Source of the DNA: Fragilaria radians
Taxonomy: Eukaryota > Bacillariophyta > Fragilariophyceae > Fragilariales > Fragilariaceae
NCBI GenBank assembly: GCA_900642245.1
Contig: CAAAJI010000254.1
Coordinates: 1-21,063 of the forward strand
DNA length: 21,063 nt
Direction of reading: 5' to 3'
Within the stretch, counting starts at the first letter, position 1. Each line of letters opens with the position of its first letter. Positions 1-10,202 of this stretch are shown one piece after another. The translations under genes and the position numbers were made by a program. The notes below the pieces were generated by a model that had not been told where the DNA came from, did not search any database, and saw only the letters and a list, made by a program, of their open reading frames with translations.

Positions 1-1312
1 TTTTCACACCAAAAAAAACCAAAAGATTAAAAAGATCCCAAACTGCAATGACTTTGGACACGATGAAGGCACAAAGTCTGGATTAAATTGTGAGTATACT
101 CTGCATTTGTTTTTATAACTCTTTTCTTTCACTCAGAAGTTATCAAACTAATTGAAGCTTTTATGACCAAGCGATTTCTGGAAAGACAAATTGAGTCTTT
201 TCGAACAGTCTTAAGACCACTTCAAGAAATTACAATACTTGACCATTCGACCACTAGTCTTGATCAGTTAACCACCCGTTTGGGGTGGAGACAAAACATG
301 GCCAAATGTGAGAGAATTCAACTAGAGTGATTCCATTACTTGAACTGCATCGATGATTAAGGTATCCAATAGAATATTGGCTAAAAAATGAAGTGCTTGT
401 TAACCTGATTTGGATTGTCCCATTTTAAATCTCGTTTTAATCCCTCAGAAAAATCTAACACTAGTTACCTGTCCATAAACATTACGGATTGTATAATTTA
501 CAAATTTGGTTGTATAGTCTTCACCAACAAAATTAAGGTCATCTTCTATGTTCCAAACACATTTGTATATATTAAAGTTCTAATCGTGGTAAAAGGCCAC
601 GGTTTTGGTGCAGAACGCAACATCTCAACGCGAGATATCACTTTATTTGAGAAAATATCAAGGGTGCATTCATTTACATCAAATTTGTTCGAATAATAGG
701 AAAATGAGTCTTTTTTCGAAAAATCTTGATCAAGAAACTTATTGTGGTGCTTAGAATTTTTCCCATACCGGTACTAAGTCTGCTAGGTGATTTCAATATG
801 CATAGGGTATTGAGAATATCCCTTATGATAAATCCAGATAATGTTTCTTCTATTAGCTGACTGTTTCCGAAGTTGTTTGTAACTTACTACCCAGTTCCCC
901 CATAAAAGTTTTAGAGAGTGTTGTCGTTTTCTGCTAATATTAATGATAAACCTGAAACCTATTGACCACTTAGTATGATCCTGTTTGCCTTGACACACCC
1001 TATGATCAAATCTGCTTCGCAGTTTAAACAATAAAATGGTTGGATCCAAAGTTGTTCCTGATTTCCTTCCGATATCAGAAACGCTTATTACATTCAAAAA
1101 TAACCTTCAATGATTTAAAACACTCACTTCATACGAGCTGAATCCTATGTCTTCTGCAGCTTCCATAATTTATTTGTCATTCTCGAGTTGTAAAGGAAAA
1201 ACGTTCTCTCTTAGATAGATATCAATGCCATGTACTTTCATCATGGGGAAGTGTGTATTGTTGCCTAAGCCGAACAATATTCAGACTAAGTTCTACTAAA
1301 GGTAATTGAAAA
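1..1312. other. Non-coding or relic DNA, no gene recognised
   Basis: I see no convincing gene here. Short open frames exist on both strands (415-696 plus, starting with TTG; 783-1097 minus), but their translations show no family motif and have the biased composition of AT-rich non-coding DNA. The minus strand between about 1330 and 1120 could be the far 3' end of the reverse-transcriptase remnant that lies upstream on that strand, but I found no diagnostic motif there. Confidence 0.5.
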
Positions 1313-1313
1313 A

Positions 1314-1378
1314 CAGTAGCGATGGGATTCGAACCCACAAGGGCACAGAAAAGGTGAATCTCCTTACCACTATAGCAT
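1314..1378 (-). pseudogene. tRNA-like remnant (3' half with perfect B box)
   Basis: Read on the minus strand, this stretch has a perfect Pol III B box / T arm (GGTTCGAATCC inside a GTGGG...CCCAT stem), a D-arm-like stretch containing TATAGTGGTAAGG, and a possible anticodon arm with loop TTCACCT. The 3' acceptor strand (CGCTACT) has no partner: the 5' side is an A-run. The variable region is also too long for a normal short-arm tRNA. I therefore call it a tRNA pseudogene or the tRNA-derived part of a SINE-like repeat, not a working tRNA. Confidence 0.5.
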
Positions 1379-1528
1379 TTTTTTGTTGCTGATCATTTCT
1401 GTCATACTAAGAATTATATATCACTTTCCATTTCTAGTTCTTGTAGACTAGTACATATTTGACTGATATTGTTTTTGGTGCTCTCTCACTGATATGCGCG
1501 CTCTGTCTAATTCTTATATTACCTGTAC

Positions 1529-2345
1529 CTATCTACAATTTGTTTTAATCATGTCTCCGAATGTTTGACGGTCTGATAAGGCATTTGTTAAAACATCAAT
1601 GTTTAAAAGTCCTTGTTCAATGTAAAAATACATGTGCCCCAGCCCTCCTAGATCTTGGCTACCTGTAACTATTTCCGACGTCATAGGTTTTGAACACCTT
1701 AATTTATGCAGGAAGTGAAGCTTATTCATCTTAAACGGACTGCATAATTCCTTGTCATTCATATTTGACCCTTGCAATACATATCTGACCGTTGGGGTAT
1801 AAATTCTTCTATTTTATTTCTCACATTCTTTCACAGTTAGATTGTTCTGCTGGAGTATTCCTTCAAATCTATCTCTGCGTTACTCCAGTTGAGATCTTTG
1901 AGTTCAATCAGGTTCCTTTGGTGATGCTAAGTGTCCAAGGGACTAATGATAGTTGGATATGTAAATTCTCTTTGCTATAGGCTTTCACTCAGTTGTTGAA
2001 CTTCCTTTTTATCATATCGTACATTACTCGCTTCCCTGCTGTGGTACATTCCCAATCAATTGCGTACAATATGCATTTCTAGATACCAATTTCTCTCCCC
2101 TTTCCTCTAAATTGTTCTGCCATTTTTGAAAACCTCTGGTCATAGAGGCATACACTTCATCTGAGTCCTAGTGTTATGATGTGTGTTGACATCATCAACA
2201 TATGACGGGCTAATTACTTTTTCTTTTGGTATCATCTGGTAAATCATAGGCACCCTTAGCTTCCTTGTATTGTTTAATCATTGAAGTAATATGCTTGACA
2301 TCATGATCCAATATGTGGGTGGTTACCCGAACCTTGATCTGTGTA
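1529..2345 (-). pseudogene. Decayed reverse-transcriptase element (non-LTR-like), minus strand
   Basis: Three pieces of one RT polyprotein appear in the right order on the minus strand. First is DQGSGNHPHI (2310-2339), resembling the RT block G-x-G-Q-G-S-G-N-S/x-P. Next is YVDDV (2188-2202), the catalytic Y-x-D-D motif. Third is a frame at 1777-1529 reading LGGLGHMYFYIEQGLLNIDV, which resembles the conserved GG-x-G...EQG block downstream of RT in repetitive RT proteins of diatoms. The pieces are in different frames (QGSGN and YVDD are 137 nt apart, not a multiple of three) with stops between, so the gene is dead. The element may extend beyond these limits, but the ends are not visible. Family assignment is from recalled motifs; Copia is unlikely, because the GQGSGN and GGxG...EQG blocks do not fit it. 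Confidence 0.62.
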
Positions 2346-2749
2346 GTCGATACGATGATTTGTTGTAATGAAGTACTTCCAATCTTGTTGTGATAGGGGT
2401 ATTGTGATACAATACTTCGTGTGTGTTATCAGATGACTATGAAACAGAACTAGGTCTGCTGAATACCCAAGGATAAACTTCTAATTGAAGCCAGAATAGG
2501 CGCTATTCTGCCATGTTAATTTGACCCTAGTTTGTACTTGTAAGTATAAAAATATTGCATTCAGCAACACTCAAAGTGATCAGCTCCATTGTCGTCAAAA
2601 CAGATGTCAAGAACACAAAAGATTGTACACCAAGAACATCATTCAACCGCAGGAGTGCCCATTGCACTTTGACAAAAGCTGAATACGTCAAGTCATGGCT
2701 CAGGTGCATGACATCAACAATATGACAAGCCACAAACAATGCTTGCCCT

Positions 2750-3974
2750 GTGGTAGCAGCCATGAAAGCTGCGGCTATTCCCAAGAAAGAAAACCAATGG
2801 ACATGCTTTGATTCTGATTCCAAGATGATCAGAATTGACAAAATTGTGTCCTACTCTATTTCACATGATTTGGAAGATTTTGTCAAGCCAGCAGAGGCAA
2901 TTGACAAGAGGATCAAAGGTATGAGACGGACATTATCAAATGTCAAGCAAGGGACCATCAGATGGTTCATTGAAGATGACTCAGGTAAGAAGCACACGCT
3001 TTCTGTTGCCAAATGGATTGTAACTACCAGAGTCAACCTCGCGGCTCTTATCTCCTCAACACTGGGCTCAAGTAGCCAATGATCATAAACCCAAACCAAA
3101 TGGGACTCTCTGTATTACTTATTGAGATCCGGTGGTTCTGAAATGGAATCATCAGAGGGCAACCAAGACCATTTTCTTGAGCAAAGACCAAGGACATGTG
3201 GCAACATTCTACACTGCTCCAGGATATATGTCCTTTGACATGAGTGTAGAGGTCCATGAAGACGAGCAGATTGTCATCAATGAAGGTTCATTTACAAACA
3301 AACCACAGGTTTTTGAAGAGGGAAAACTCTCAGCGCAGTACCCTACGCAAGAGGTAGGTCAGAACAATACATCCACTGTATATTTTGATCTGGATTGTGA
3401 ACATCACAGTGCATCACCAGTCATTTCATAGGAGGAAAATATATTACCAGGTTCTACACCAATGGTACAATTCCTGTACTGACACTATAAGTTGAATCAT
3501 ATTTCTCCGTGAAATATGATAGAAATGGAAACGCAAGGGTTGCTACCAAGAAAATTGGCCAATTGCTAAATACCTGAAAGCTCTGCATGTCTATACGGCA
3601 AAGCAACATGGCAACGCTGGAGGAGCAAACCTACAAAAGAGGCACTAGTTGCCAAACTCAGAAAGGCCCAAGCGCCTGGTGAGTGTGTGAATGTGGACCA
3701 ACTTGAATCCACAACTCCAGGAATAATTGCTCAGGTAAAAGGGTGGATAACCGCCAAAAGATACAGGGCAACAACAATCTTTGTTGAGCATCACTGTCCT
3801 CTCTCATATGTGCACTTGCAGAAATCAACAAATGCAGAAGAGACCTTGGAAGCCAAAGTGGCTTTTGAACTCTATGCTGCAAAGAGTGGTGTAATAATTA
3901 AACATTACCATGCAGACAATGGCAGATTTGGAGAGACTGCCTTCAAGGCAGAAGTCCAAAGTCAGCACTATTGA
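2750..3974 (+). mobile_element. Decayed Ty1/Copia retrotransposon pol (diatom-type), protease-linker and integrase
   Basis: The plus strand carries collinear pieces of a Copia polyprotein broken by frameshifts and stops. The first frame (2750 to about 3045) covers the region around the retroviral-type protease, ending in GTIRWFIEDDSGKKHTL. The typical protease D-S/N-G site is not intact: the equivalent stretch reads FDSDSKMIRIDKIVSYSISH. The frame then shifts and LSPQHWAQVA, a hallmark of these elements, reads at 3048-3077. An in-frame TGA follows at 3123, then VVLKW and VATFYTAPGY. After a gap, CLYGKATW (about 3588 on) leads into the integrase core, with the first Asp in VDQLES (3693-3710) and the second in HADNGRF (Asp at 3915-3917). 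The frame stops at 3974, before the catalytic Glu, RT and RNase H. No LTRs were found. Gag may be represented upstream (2600-2750), but I cannot show it. Confidence 0.87.
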
Positions 3975-4844
3975 TGAATGCTTATTTTACAAAGGAAGCA
4001 TGTAGTCCAATATGCTTACAATGATCCTTCAAAACATTAATCTCACCTGCGTCATTTCACCTCTTATTTTACCTCGATCTTCTTATTTTTCAGTTCTTGG
4101 GCAAAGCTAGAAACATTCTCCTGTAAATCAGTCAATATCTTCAACAATAAAACTCCAAAAGTCTGTGCAATGCATGCAGGAAATTAGAGGGAGAAAGCCT
4201 GCAAGGCAATTCTCTTTTTCTGAGCAGGGTCGTGTGAAGCTTAAGTGTCACCGCATCAAAAAATGTGGGATACAATTTCTGGACTCACGCAACAAAACGA
4301 CACAGCTAATCTGCAATCAATCAATCTAGCATGTTTCCCCCCTTCTAGCAGTATGCTAGCGTTACAATGTTCCTACTTTTGGGGGGAGAATCATTTCTTC
4401 TTTTCGATGTGGTGTATTGAATGCATTTAGGAAGTAGTGAAGCCAAAATATGATCTTTTATCCCCTGCTAGAAAGAGCAACTAAATTGCTAGTTATTGAA
4501 GCGGTCATAAGCCCAAATGCAAAGGGGGTAAGAGAAACGAGAGGTTCCATTTGATTTACAAACGTCAGTTAATTTTTGGTAGTCTGTTCGAAAGGACGAA
4601 ATCGGTTAAGTCGGAAATACCTTGGATTCCTCCATTCTTATCCATGAAAATAATTTATTGAGGTTGGAATCTTACAGTTCACTTCAATATGAAAGAAAAG
4701 CATAAACGGAGGCATTAAAGAATACGATTCCCAGAACCTACTTACATGTTGATCAAGACTTTGTGCCTAGTTCAAGGTCATGCGAACTTTTTTATTTTCG
4801 ATTTAATACTGTGTCATGTTGATGCACAATTGCCATTGAACATC
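3975..4844. other. Intergenic; presumed 5' region of the GT8-vWA gene
   Basis: No gene is recognised. The 5' part probably contains further unreadable Copia sequence. The 3' part (about 4500-4844) should hold the promoter and 5' UTR of the gene starting at 4845. The reading frame is open upstream to an ATG at 4746, but those 33 codons have no counterpart in the second gene copy. Confidence 0.5.
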
Positions 4845-7554
4845 ATGATTGCATATCGCATGGGAGAGAGGATTATCCTTGGCTCCAGCCGTAAGACAAA
4901 AGCTATTTGGGCTCTAGTAGGGCTTGCTGGATTGGTTTTGGGCAACACAAATGTACTTTCATCAATGCACCGTACACTTTCTGAAAGTGCTCGTCACCTT
5001 TGCTCCACCATGTTTAACTATCCTGACTGGAAACAGTATTGGGAAGATCTATTCTTTCCCAAGACTGTCTATACAGGAGTTGGTGATAGATCCTTGTTTC
5101 CTAGAGGACCTAAGAATATTGGATACTTCCTCATTATTCCGAGTTGTCCTGCCGATGGATACACAGCTGGCGATCCTCATGACCCAGGTAAATACATCTT
5201 CTTCAACTTAAATACACTCAAGCTATATGGCATGAAATATCCATTAACAATATCTGCATCATTTTTGGTCAGGTCACGCATTTTACGATGCAGCTGCGCT
5301 TTTGAAGTATTCGATCGAACGGCACTCTCGTTTGGTAACTGTGAAAAATGTTACTTCCTCCAAGAGCAACTACACAGCCACGATTTATGCTGTCGTTCAT
5401 CCCTTAGCAGTAAAATGTAAGGGTCCCAACCATGAAGAATACGATAGAGTGAAGGTATTGTCAGATCTAGGTTACCAAGTTACGATTCTTGGCAGTCCCA
5501 TCGGTATTAAAGATGTGGAGGGTTATGTCAAGGATAATATCAACAAAGAAGCTGGAGAAAGGGATTATATGAAGCTTTGGCCTCTGACCTTTGACAATCA
5601 TCCTATAGTCGGTGAGTTGCATTGTTATATCTTCATTACAAAGTTTGGAAACTAAATTAACACGACCCTTGCAACACAGTTCTTGTTGATTTCACTACCT
5701 TCATGTTGAAACCAATGGATGACATTTATGACACGTTCCTTCAGGATCCTGAACGAAGAGTACTGTATTCGAATGATTACCCATCCACTCTGCCTAATAC
5801 TGGTTCGAACTTTGGAATGAACACTCATTTTGTGATCATGAAGCCAGATCCTGAGTTGTACAAAGTTTTGGTGGATGGTATAAAGCAATCCAAGTATGAT
5901 CCTAGCACAGGATGGAATGGGCTTGGCGTGAAAGATTTCCAAGGCGTTCTTGGAGTGAAAGGTTTCTTGACTCATCACTATACCAAAGTCGAACCGTCGA
6001 AGGCATCTCTTTTGAGCCGATGTGTCTATGGGAATGACAATAGCAATCCATATGGCATTGATGCCGGTGGGAATCCCATCTGTCGCGATCCAGCTGACTG
6101 TCAGGACTGTCGTGTCGTAGATTTGAAGAGTGTTTCCGTGTTGAAAATGATTCACAATTGTGGTAAACCTTGGACTTGTTCTTACGATGAGAAATGGGAT
6201 CCAATGACGAAAGCCATGTGCGAAGGATTTCATCGTGCTTGGTTTTCCGCTCGCATTGACTTTGAGACATCATGCTGGCACAATGGCCCACCATCCTTCC
6301 GAACTGGTGAATTCCATCCGACCGTATTCATGGGGTTCTGTACTTGCTCTGGAGTAACTTGTTACGATCGCATGATCGATGACAAAACATCGCCCCAAAC
6401 CTGTGACAAGGACACTCAAATTAACAATGTTACAGGAAAGCTTGAATTTGGTAATGGAGGCTATCAGGAACAAAGATTATCTCTCACAACAGGAATCGTG
6501 ACAGGAAGTACGACACTTTGCGCTTCAGGAAAGATTGGTATTGATGGCTATGATCCACCAATTAACGTGGGTATTGTCATTGATATTTCAGGCTCTACTA
6601 GTGCTGTGTTTGGTGGTACACCAGTGGGTAAGTTTCTATGTTGCCAGAGAGTTTTATGCCATCGAGGAAACTCACTTCGCTACCTTAGGAGATCAAAACT
6701 TCGATAGGGCTCCAAATACAATATTGGATGCTGAAATTGCAGCAGTCATTGCCGTGCTACAAACTATTGCTAGTTTGCCAGGCTTGGGCAATGACAATGT
6801 CCTTATAGGCCTCACAACATTTTCGACTGATGCCAAATATCGTGGAATGTTCATGCCCTGTGATCCAAAAGATGCATCAAAAGTCAATCCAGATTTGTTG
6901 AAGATTTTAACAGGACTTAGGTCTGGTGGATTCACTCATTTTGATGATGCCTTAGACAAAATTATTCCATTCTTTGAAGAAGCCCCAAAGGATAGGAACA
7001 ATATTCTGATGTTCTTATCAGATGGAATTCCGAATGTTGTTGGTGATGGCGACAAGGAAGAACCTACAAATATGTATGAGGACAACCAGCCAGGTGCCTT
7101 GGAGTATGCAAGTGAGCTTGCCGCTCTTGATGCATTGAAAGTTAAGAGAATTGCAGTTGGAGTAGGATCGAAAAGTGATGTTCGTCCTGGTTTTGGTCTT
7201 GATATGATCGACAATACACCAGATCCATATACTGGATTGAAACCAACTCTTGCCAAGAATTCGGATATTTTGAAGGGTGCTCTTCTAAATAATCCTGCAG
7301 CTGGAGATGTTATCCATTTTTCTATCCTTGTAAATGGTGTTCCTGTAGAATTCATTGATGCCACTCATGTGAAGCCAGGTCCAACTGGATTTACATTTGG
7401 AACTTTTGTCTTGAATGGTGTTGATCCTACTCATGGAGTCATCAATGAAATCACTGCATTGGCAACTATTGATTATGATGGAATGGAAGCTTCTGTAGAT
7501 GACCAAATTACTCTGAGTGTGACCAATCTAGTACCAGGAACAATATTTGTTTAA
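4845..7554 (+). CDS. GT8-like glycosyltransferase / von Willebrand A fusion, type II membrane protein (copy 1)
   Basis: Four exons, 4845-5187, 5273-5611, 5680-6627 and 6689-7554, give 831 residues; all three introns (85, 68, 61 nt) are GT-AG and phase 1. The start at 4845 matches copy 2; an in-frame ATG at 4746 is less likely. Seen in the protein: a signal anchor (about residues 20-40, WALVGLAGLVLG) after a short basic N-terminus; a GT8-like domain (about 90-395) with IGYFLIIPSC, GHAFYDAAALLKYSI, LVDFTTFMLKPMDD, NTHFVIMKPDPE and HNCGKPW (His386); a linker with 12 Cys (about 337-460); and a vWA domain with complete MIDAS (D529-I-S-G-S, T626, SDGIPN D655). The last 80 or so residues may be a beta-sandwich. 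Family knowledge: GT8 enzymes transfer sugars from nucleotide sugars, usually in the Golgi, and vWA-MIDAS binds ligands through a metal ion. Oddity: the expected GT8 D-x-D reads D231-F-T, so activity is doubtful. I infer a lumenal or surface protein that binds partners; the substrate is unknown. Confidence 0.85.
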
Positions 7555-8041
7555 GCTGTGAGCAGCAAGAATTCTTATTCTCATTCATTCAGCAAGTTAA
7601 TTATCAAAATTAAAAGTTAAGCATGTAATTAGGAAAGTTTTTCATTCATTTGCATTCCTGTTTGGAATTTTAGCACATTAATCAGCACAGCTAATTACTT
7701 ATGGAATATATCTTCCTTTCCTTTTGATAATATCTCCTTTACTTGATATCTTTACTTCCATAGATTATAACTTTTCCTTTCTCTGTGTCTCAATCATCTA
7801 TGCTGCTATCTCCTAATTTAATTTTCTTTCGAATTTTTTACTCTTGAATCAACAGAATTCTATAAAGATTTGAGGATGAAGAATCAAACATCTGTATCAT
7901 TTTGTATTTTTCAACTTAGATCACGAATCTCTTGAAAAACAAAACACAATTGGTCGATATATTCAATGAATCCCAATGTAGTATAGATTAATTGATTTTT
8001 TAAATTTGACCGAATAAGCATGCCGGGTTATATACTGTTTT
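7555..8041. other. 3' flank of copy 1, AT-rich, no gene
   Basis: AT-rich sequence following the stop codon. It should contain the 3' UTR and poly(A) signal of the upstream gene, but I see no canonical AATAAA close to the stop. No coding signal is recognised. Confidence 0.5.
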
Positions 8042-8415
8042 TCACGTTTTTTGTAAAGATATTTTCGACATTGTGCTTCTCCTAATAAAGATAATCTTGA
8101 TAAACCCATCTTCCACAGACTCTAGAACAACATTATTGCGGGTATTGATATGCCACGTACAATCTCCTGAGGATGCATTCAAAGCCTTAGTTATTGCACC
8201 AATGTTGTCTAATCTAATGTTGATTGACAAATTCACAACCTTTATCTCCGATAGATTGGAAGTCCCAACAACTAAATGATGAACCTGTGATATTTATGCA
8301 CTTCTTTGAATCTCCAACACATTCATTATCACCATCTGCTACAAGATTCCAATCTTTTTCTTCTTCCTTTGGTTCCAAGCAAGATAAACGGAATCAATGA
8401 TAAACTTGTTTACCC
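8042..8415 (-). mobile_element. Copia RNase H fragment (decayed), minus strand
   Basis: On the minus strand, from high to low coordinate, the translation in shifting frames gives RVNKFIIDS, then EPKEEEKDWNLVADGDNEC followed by VGDSKKCINITG, then INIRLDNIGAITKALNASSG and VEDGFIKIIFI (the last two in the frame at 8236-8042). These line up in order with the Ty1/Copia RNase H region as I know it from diatom elements (KFVIDT..., W-x-L...D-x-D-x-x-G-D, DNVGAI...N-A, VEDGFIKI-x-F-V). The central WRSKAQRGVTLSS block is missing between them, so there is an internal deletion as well as frameshifts. No LTR or RT was found next to it. Confidence 0.7.
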
Positions 8416-8892
8416 TCTGTATAGAATCAATATATTTTTGATACCTGGAAATTAAAGGTAGTGTGATAATGTAGATTTATTAAAATTGAGCTTTGAATTT
8501 TAATTTTATGCACGTTATGAGTCTATATTTTCATTTATTACAGCCTATCTTGCCAGTCCCTTTATCGCCATAACTACCGTTGAGAGCTTCCTTACCAAGC
8601 CTCTGTGATGTAGCAAAGATATTCTAATATATACATTAGATTTGTTAGCACGGCAAAGATTAAATATCCAAATGATTTTGTACAACAAATTGAGGTATGC
8701 TTGCTTAAAGGAAGTGAAAAATGGTGATGAAATAAATAAATAGCATCAGTAACCAAAATTTTCATAAAGTAATACTTGAACACAAGAGGATTCAAACTCT
8801 TGACACCACCTAACCGTTCTCGTCTCCGCTAGTAACCTCAAAAGTTATCACAACATCTTCCAACTCCTGAAATTTCTGAAGGTACATCAATA

Positions 8893-9303
8893 GTGGCGCG
8901 TAATCAAGTTGGTCGCTATCCTGAATCAAGAGTCATTGATAATGTATTCATCATATGTTTGCTTGGAGCCCCGATTGATCGGAGATCTAAGGCTCATAGG
9001 GGTGTTAAATTGACCATCGGTGAATTTGAAACGTGTTCCAATTTTGCATTTTCCATGTTCCTATGCTCTTACTCATTTATGTTGAGTAAATCATGCTGTC
9101 CACTCAGAGAACACGAATGTTTGGGATTACAACACAAAATTGAGTATTCCAAGAAGTTTAGACAAAGGGAGAAGAGAGCAAAAGTTAAGGCTGAAAAGAG
9201 AAGTTTAGGAGAGATCAATGGGACGTGCCATTGTTTGCATCAACTGCAGGAAATGCAATATTTTGCATGTTGTAATGGTAAGAAAGACGGGATTGGAAGA
9301 TGA
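8893..9303 (+). mobile_element. Copia RNase H fragment within a 136-codon open frame
   Basis: The first 45 or so codons read ...YPESRVIDNVFIICLLGAP, then IDRRSKAHRGVKLTIGEFET. This resembles the Copia RNase H block NPESR-x-S-V-T-G-F-I-I-x-L-L-G-V-P-I-C-WRSKAQRGVTLSSSEAE, although Trp and several other conserved residues have changed. The remaining codons (about 9030-9303) contain a basic, possibly helical stretch (KKFRQREKRAKVKAEKRS) and Cys pairs, and I do not recognise them. The frame begins with GTG, not ATG. I read it as a chance-open transposon relic, not a gene. It lies opposite in orientation to the RNase H scrap at 8042-8415, so the two are probably separate insertions. Confidence 0.6.
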
Positions 9304-10202
9304 GTAGTAATGATACCTATCTGCTGATGGAAAGAAATATTAAAAAGAGCTAACCTTTGACGTTACTTGTCCAATGTTCTTTTTTTGTCTTCCAAGCAGG
9401 ATATTGGATCCATAATACGAGTTAAGAATCTTTTACATGTGTGTATCCAGGAATTCTATCTCATAACAAAACCATAAAGTCAAGAGCAGGATGAGTAAGA
9501 AACATTTAAGCAAGATGCCACAATAATTGCACATGATCTAATTTCAAGATGAGGTTTGAATGAGGGGTCTTTGAAGTGGTAAAAAGCATAGGTCCGACAT
9601 GAATATTTGACGAGATGACCATTCAAGGTCTATTGTGACACAACATCTTAAAATTGCACATTTTGAACCAAAAAATTGGTATTTACTTATTTTGCCTGAT
9701 GTACAGTCTTAATTAGTATGACAATTACAAGCTCAACCTTAAAGTTAACAGCATGAAGCGGTGCCTTATTTCATGCATTAGCCAAGTTTCAAAACGTTGC
9801 TTTCATTATGTTCATTCAATCGTTCAATCTGTTGTTCCTTACAAACAAGAAGCAGACTCTCTTTCATCAGGGTTGTCTTTGCTTGATTATTCAAGCCAAG
9901 GAGTTATGGGATTGAAGACCCGAATGCAGTCATGCAAGTCTCTCATGCACTACATCATTACTATTTGAGCAGCAGGAACTAGTTTCATATAGAGCATCAT
10001 TGAATTTCCTTGGATATTCTAACTTTGCGTGACATTTCATTTTGTATAGAATAGGTCAATATTGTTTGTGATTCTCGGAAGGAATTCAATTAAAGTTTAA
10101 TCATGTGAAAAGCATCAGGAAACAGCAAATGACACTTGTTACAACCAAAAATCATGAGACATTTCATCACCAAAAAAGTCAAGGGATTGTGTAAATTTCG
10201 AC
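9304..10202. other. Intergenic, no gene recognised
   Basis: A 71-codon ATG frame at 9753-9968 (plus) has no recognisable motif and no support from its surroundings. The 3' UTR of the minus-strand transporter gene should lie just below 10203. Nothing else can be supported. Confidence 0.5.

Noticed and set aside
783..1097. 104-codon ATG frame on the minus strand
   Set aside because: No recognisable domain and irregular composition. It lies in relic DNA and is compatible with chance.
2527..2841. 104-codon hydrophobic frame on the minus strand
   Set aside because: It partly overlaps and runs antisense to the Copia pol relic, and has no family motif.
4746..4844. Upstream in-frame ATG of copy 1
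   Set aside because: The extra 33 residues have no counterpart in copy 2 and would put an odd hydrophobic stretch before the signal anchor. It cannot be excluded without cDNA.
5420..6707. Apparent frame breaks in copy 1 read as frameshift mutations (pseudogene)
   Set aside because: Each break coincides with a GT-AG intron whose removal restores a continuous frame. The first two recur at identical positions and lengths in copy 2.
6936..7364. 142-codon frame antisense to exon 4
   Set aside because: Shadow of the vWA coding exon; no motif.
6535..7554. Stand-alone vWA gene starting at the ATG at 6535
   Set aside because: The first 45 or so codons overlap exon 3 in another frame and intron 3. 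Starting there would lose the MIDAS D-x-S-x-S, which lies in exon 3.
8760..8840. Possible second tRNA-like sequence (minus strand, TTTGAATC in an inverted repeat)
   Set aside because: The loop is the wrong size for a T arm, the B box has mismatches, and no acceptor or anticodon stem can be built.
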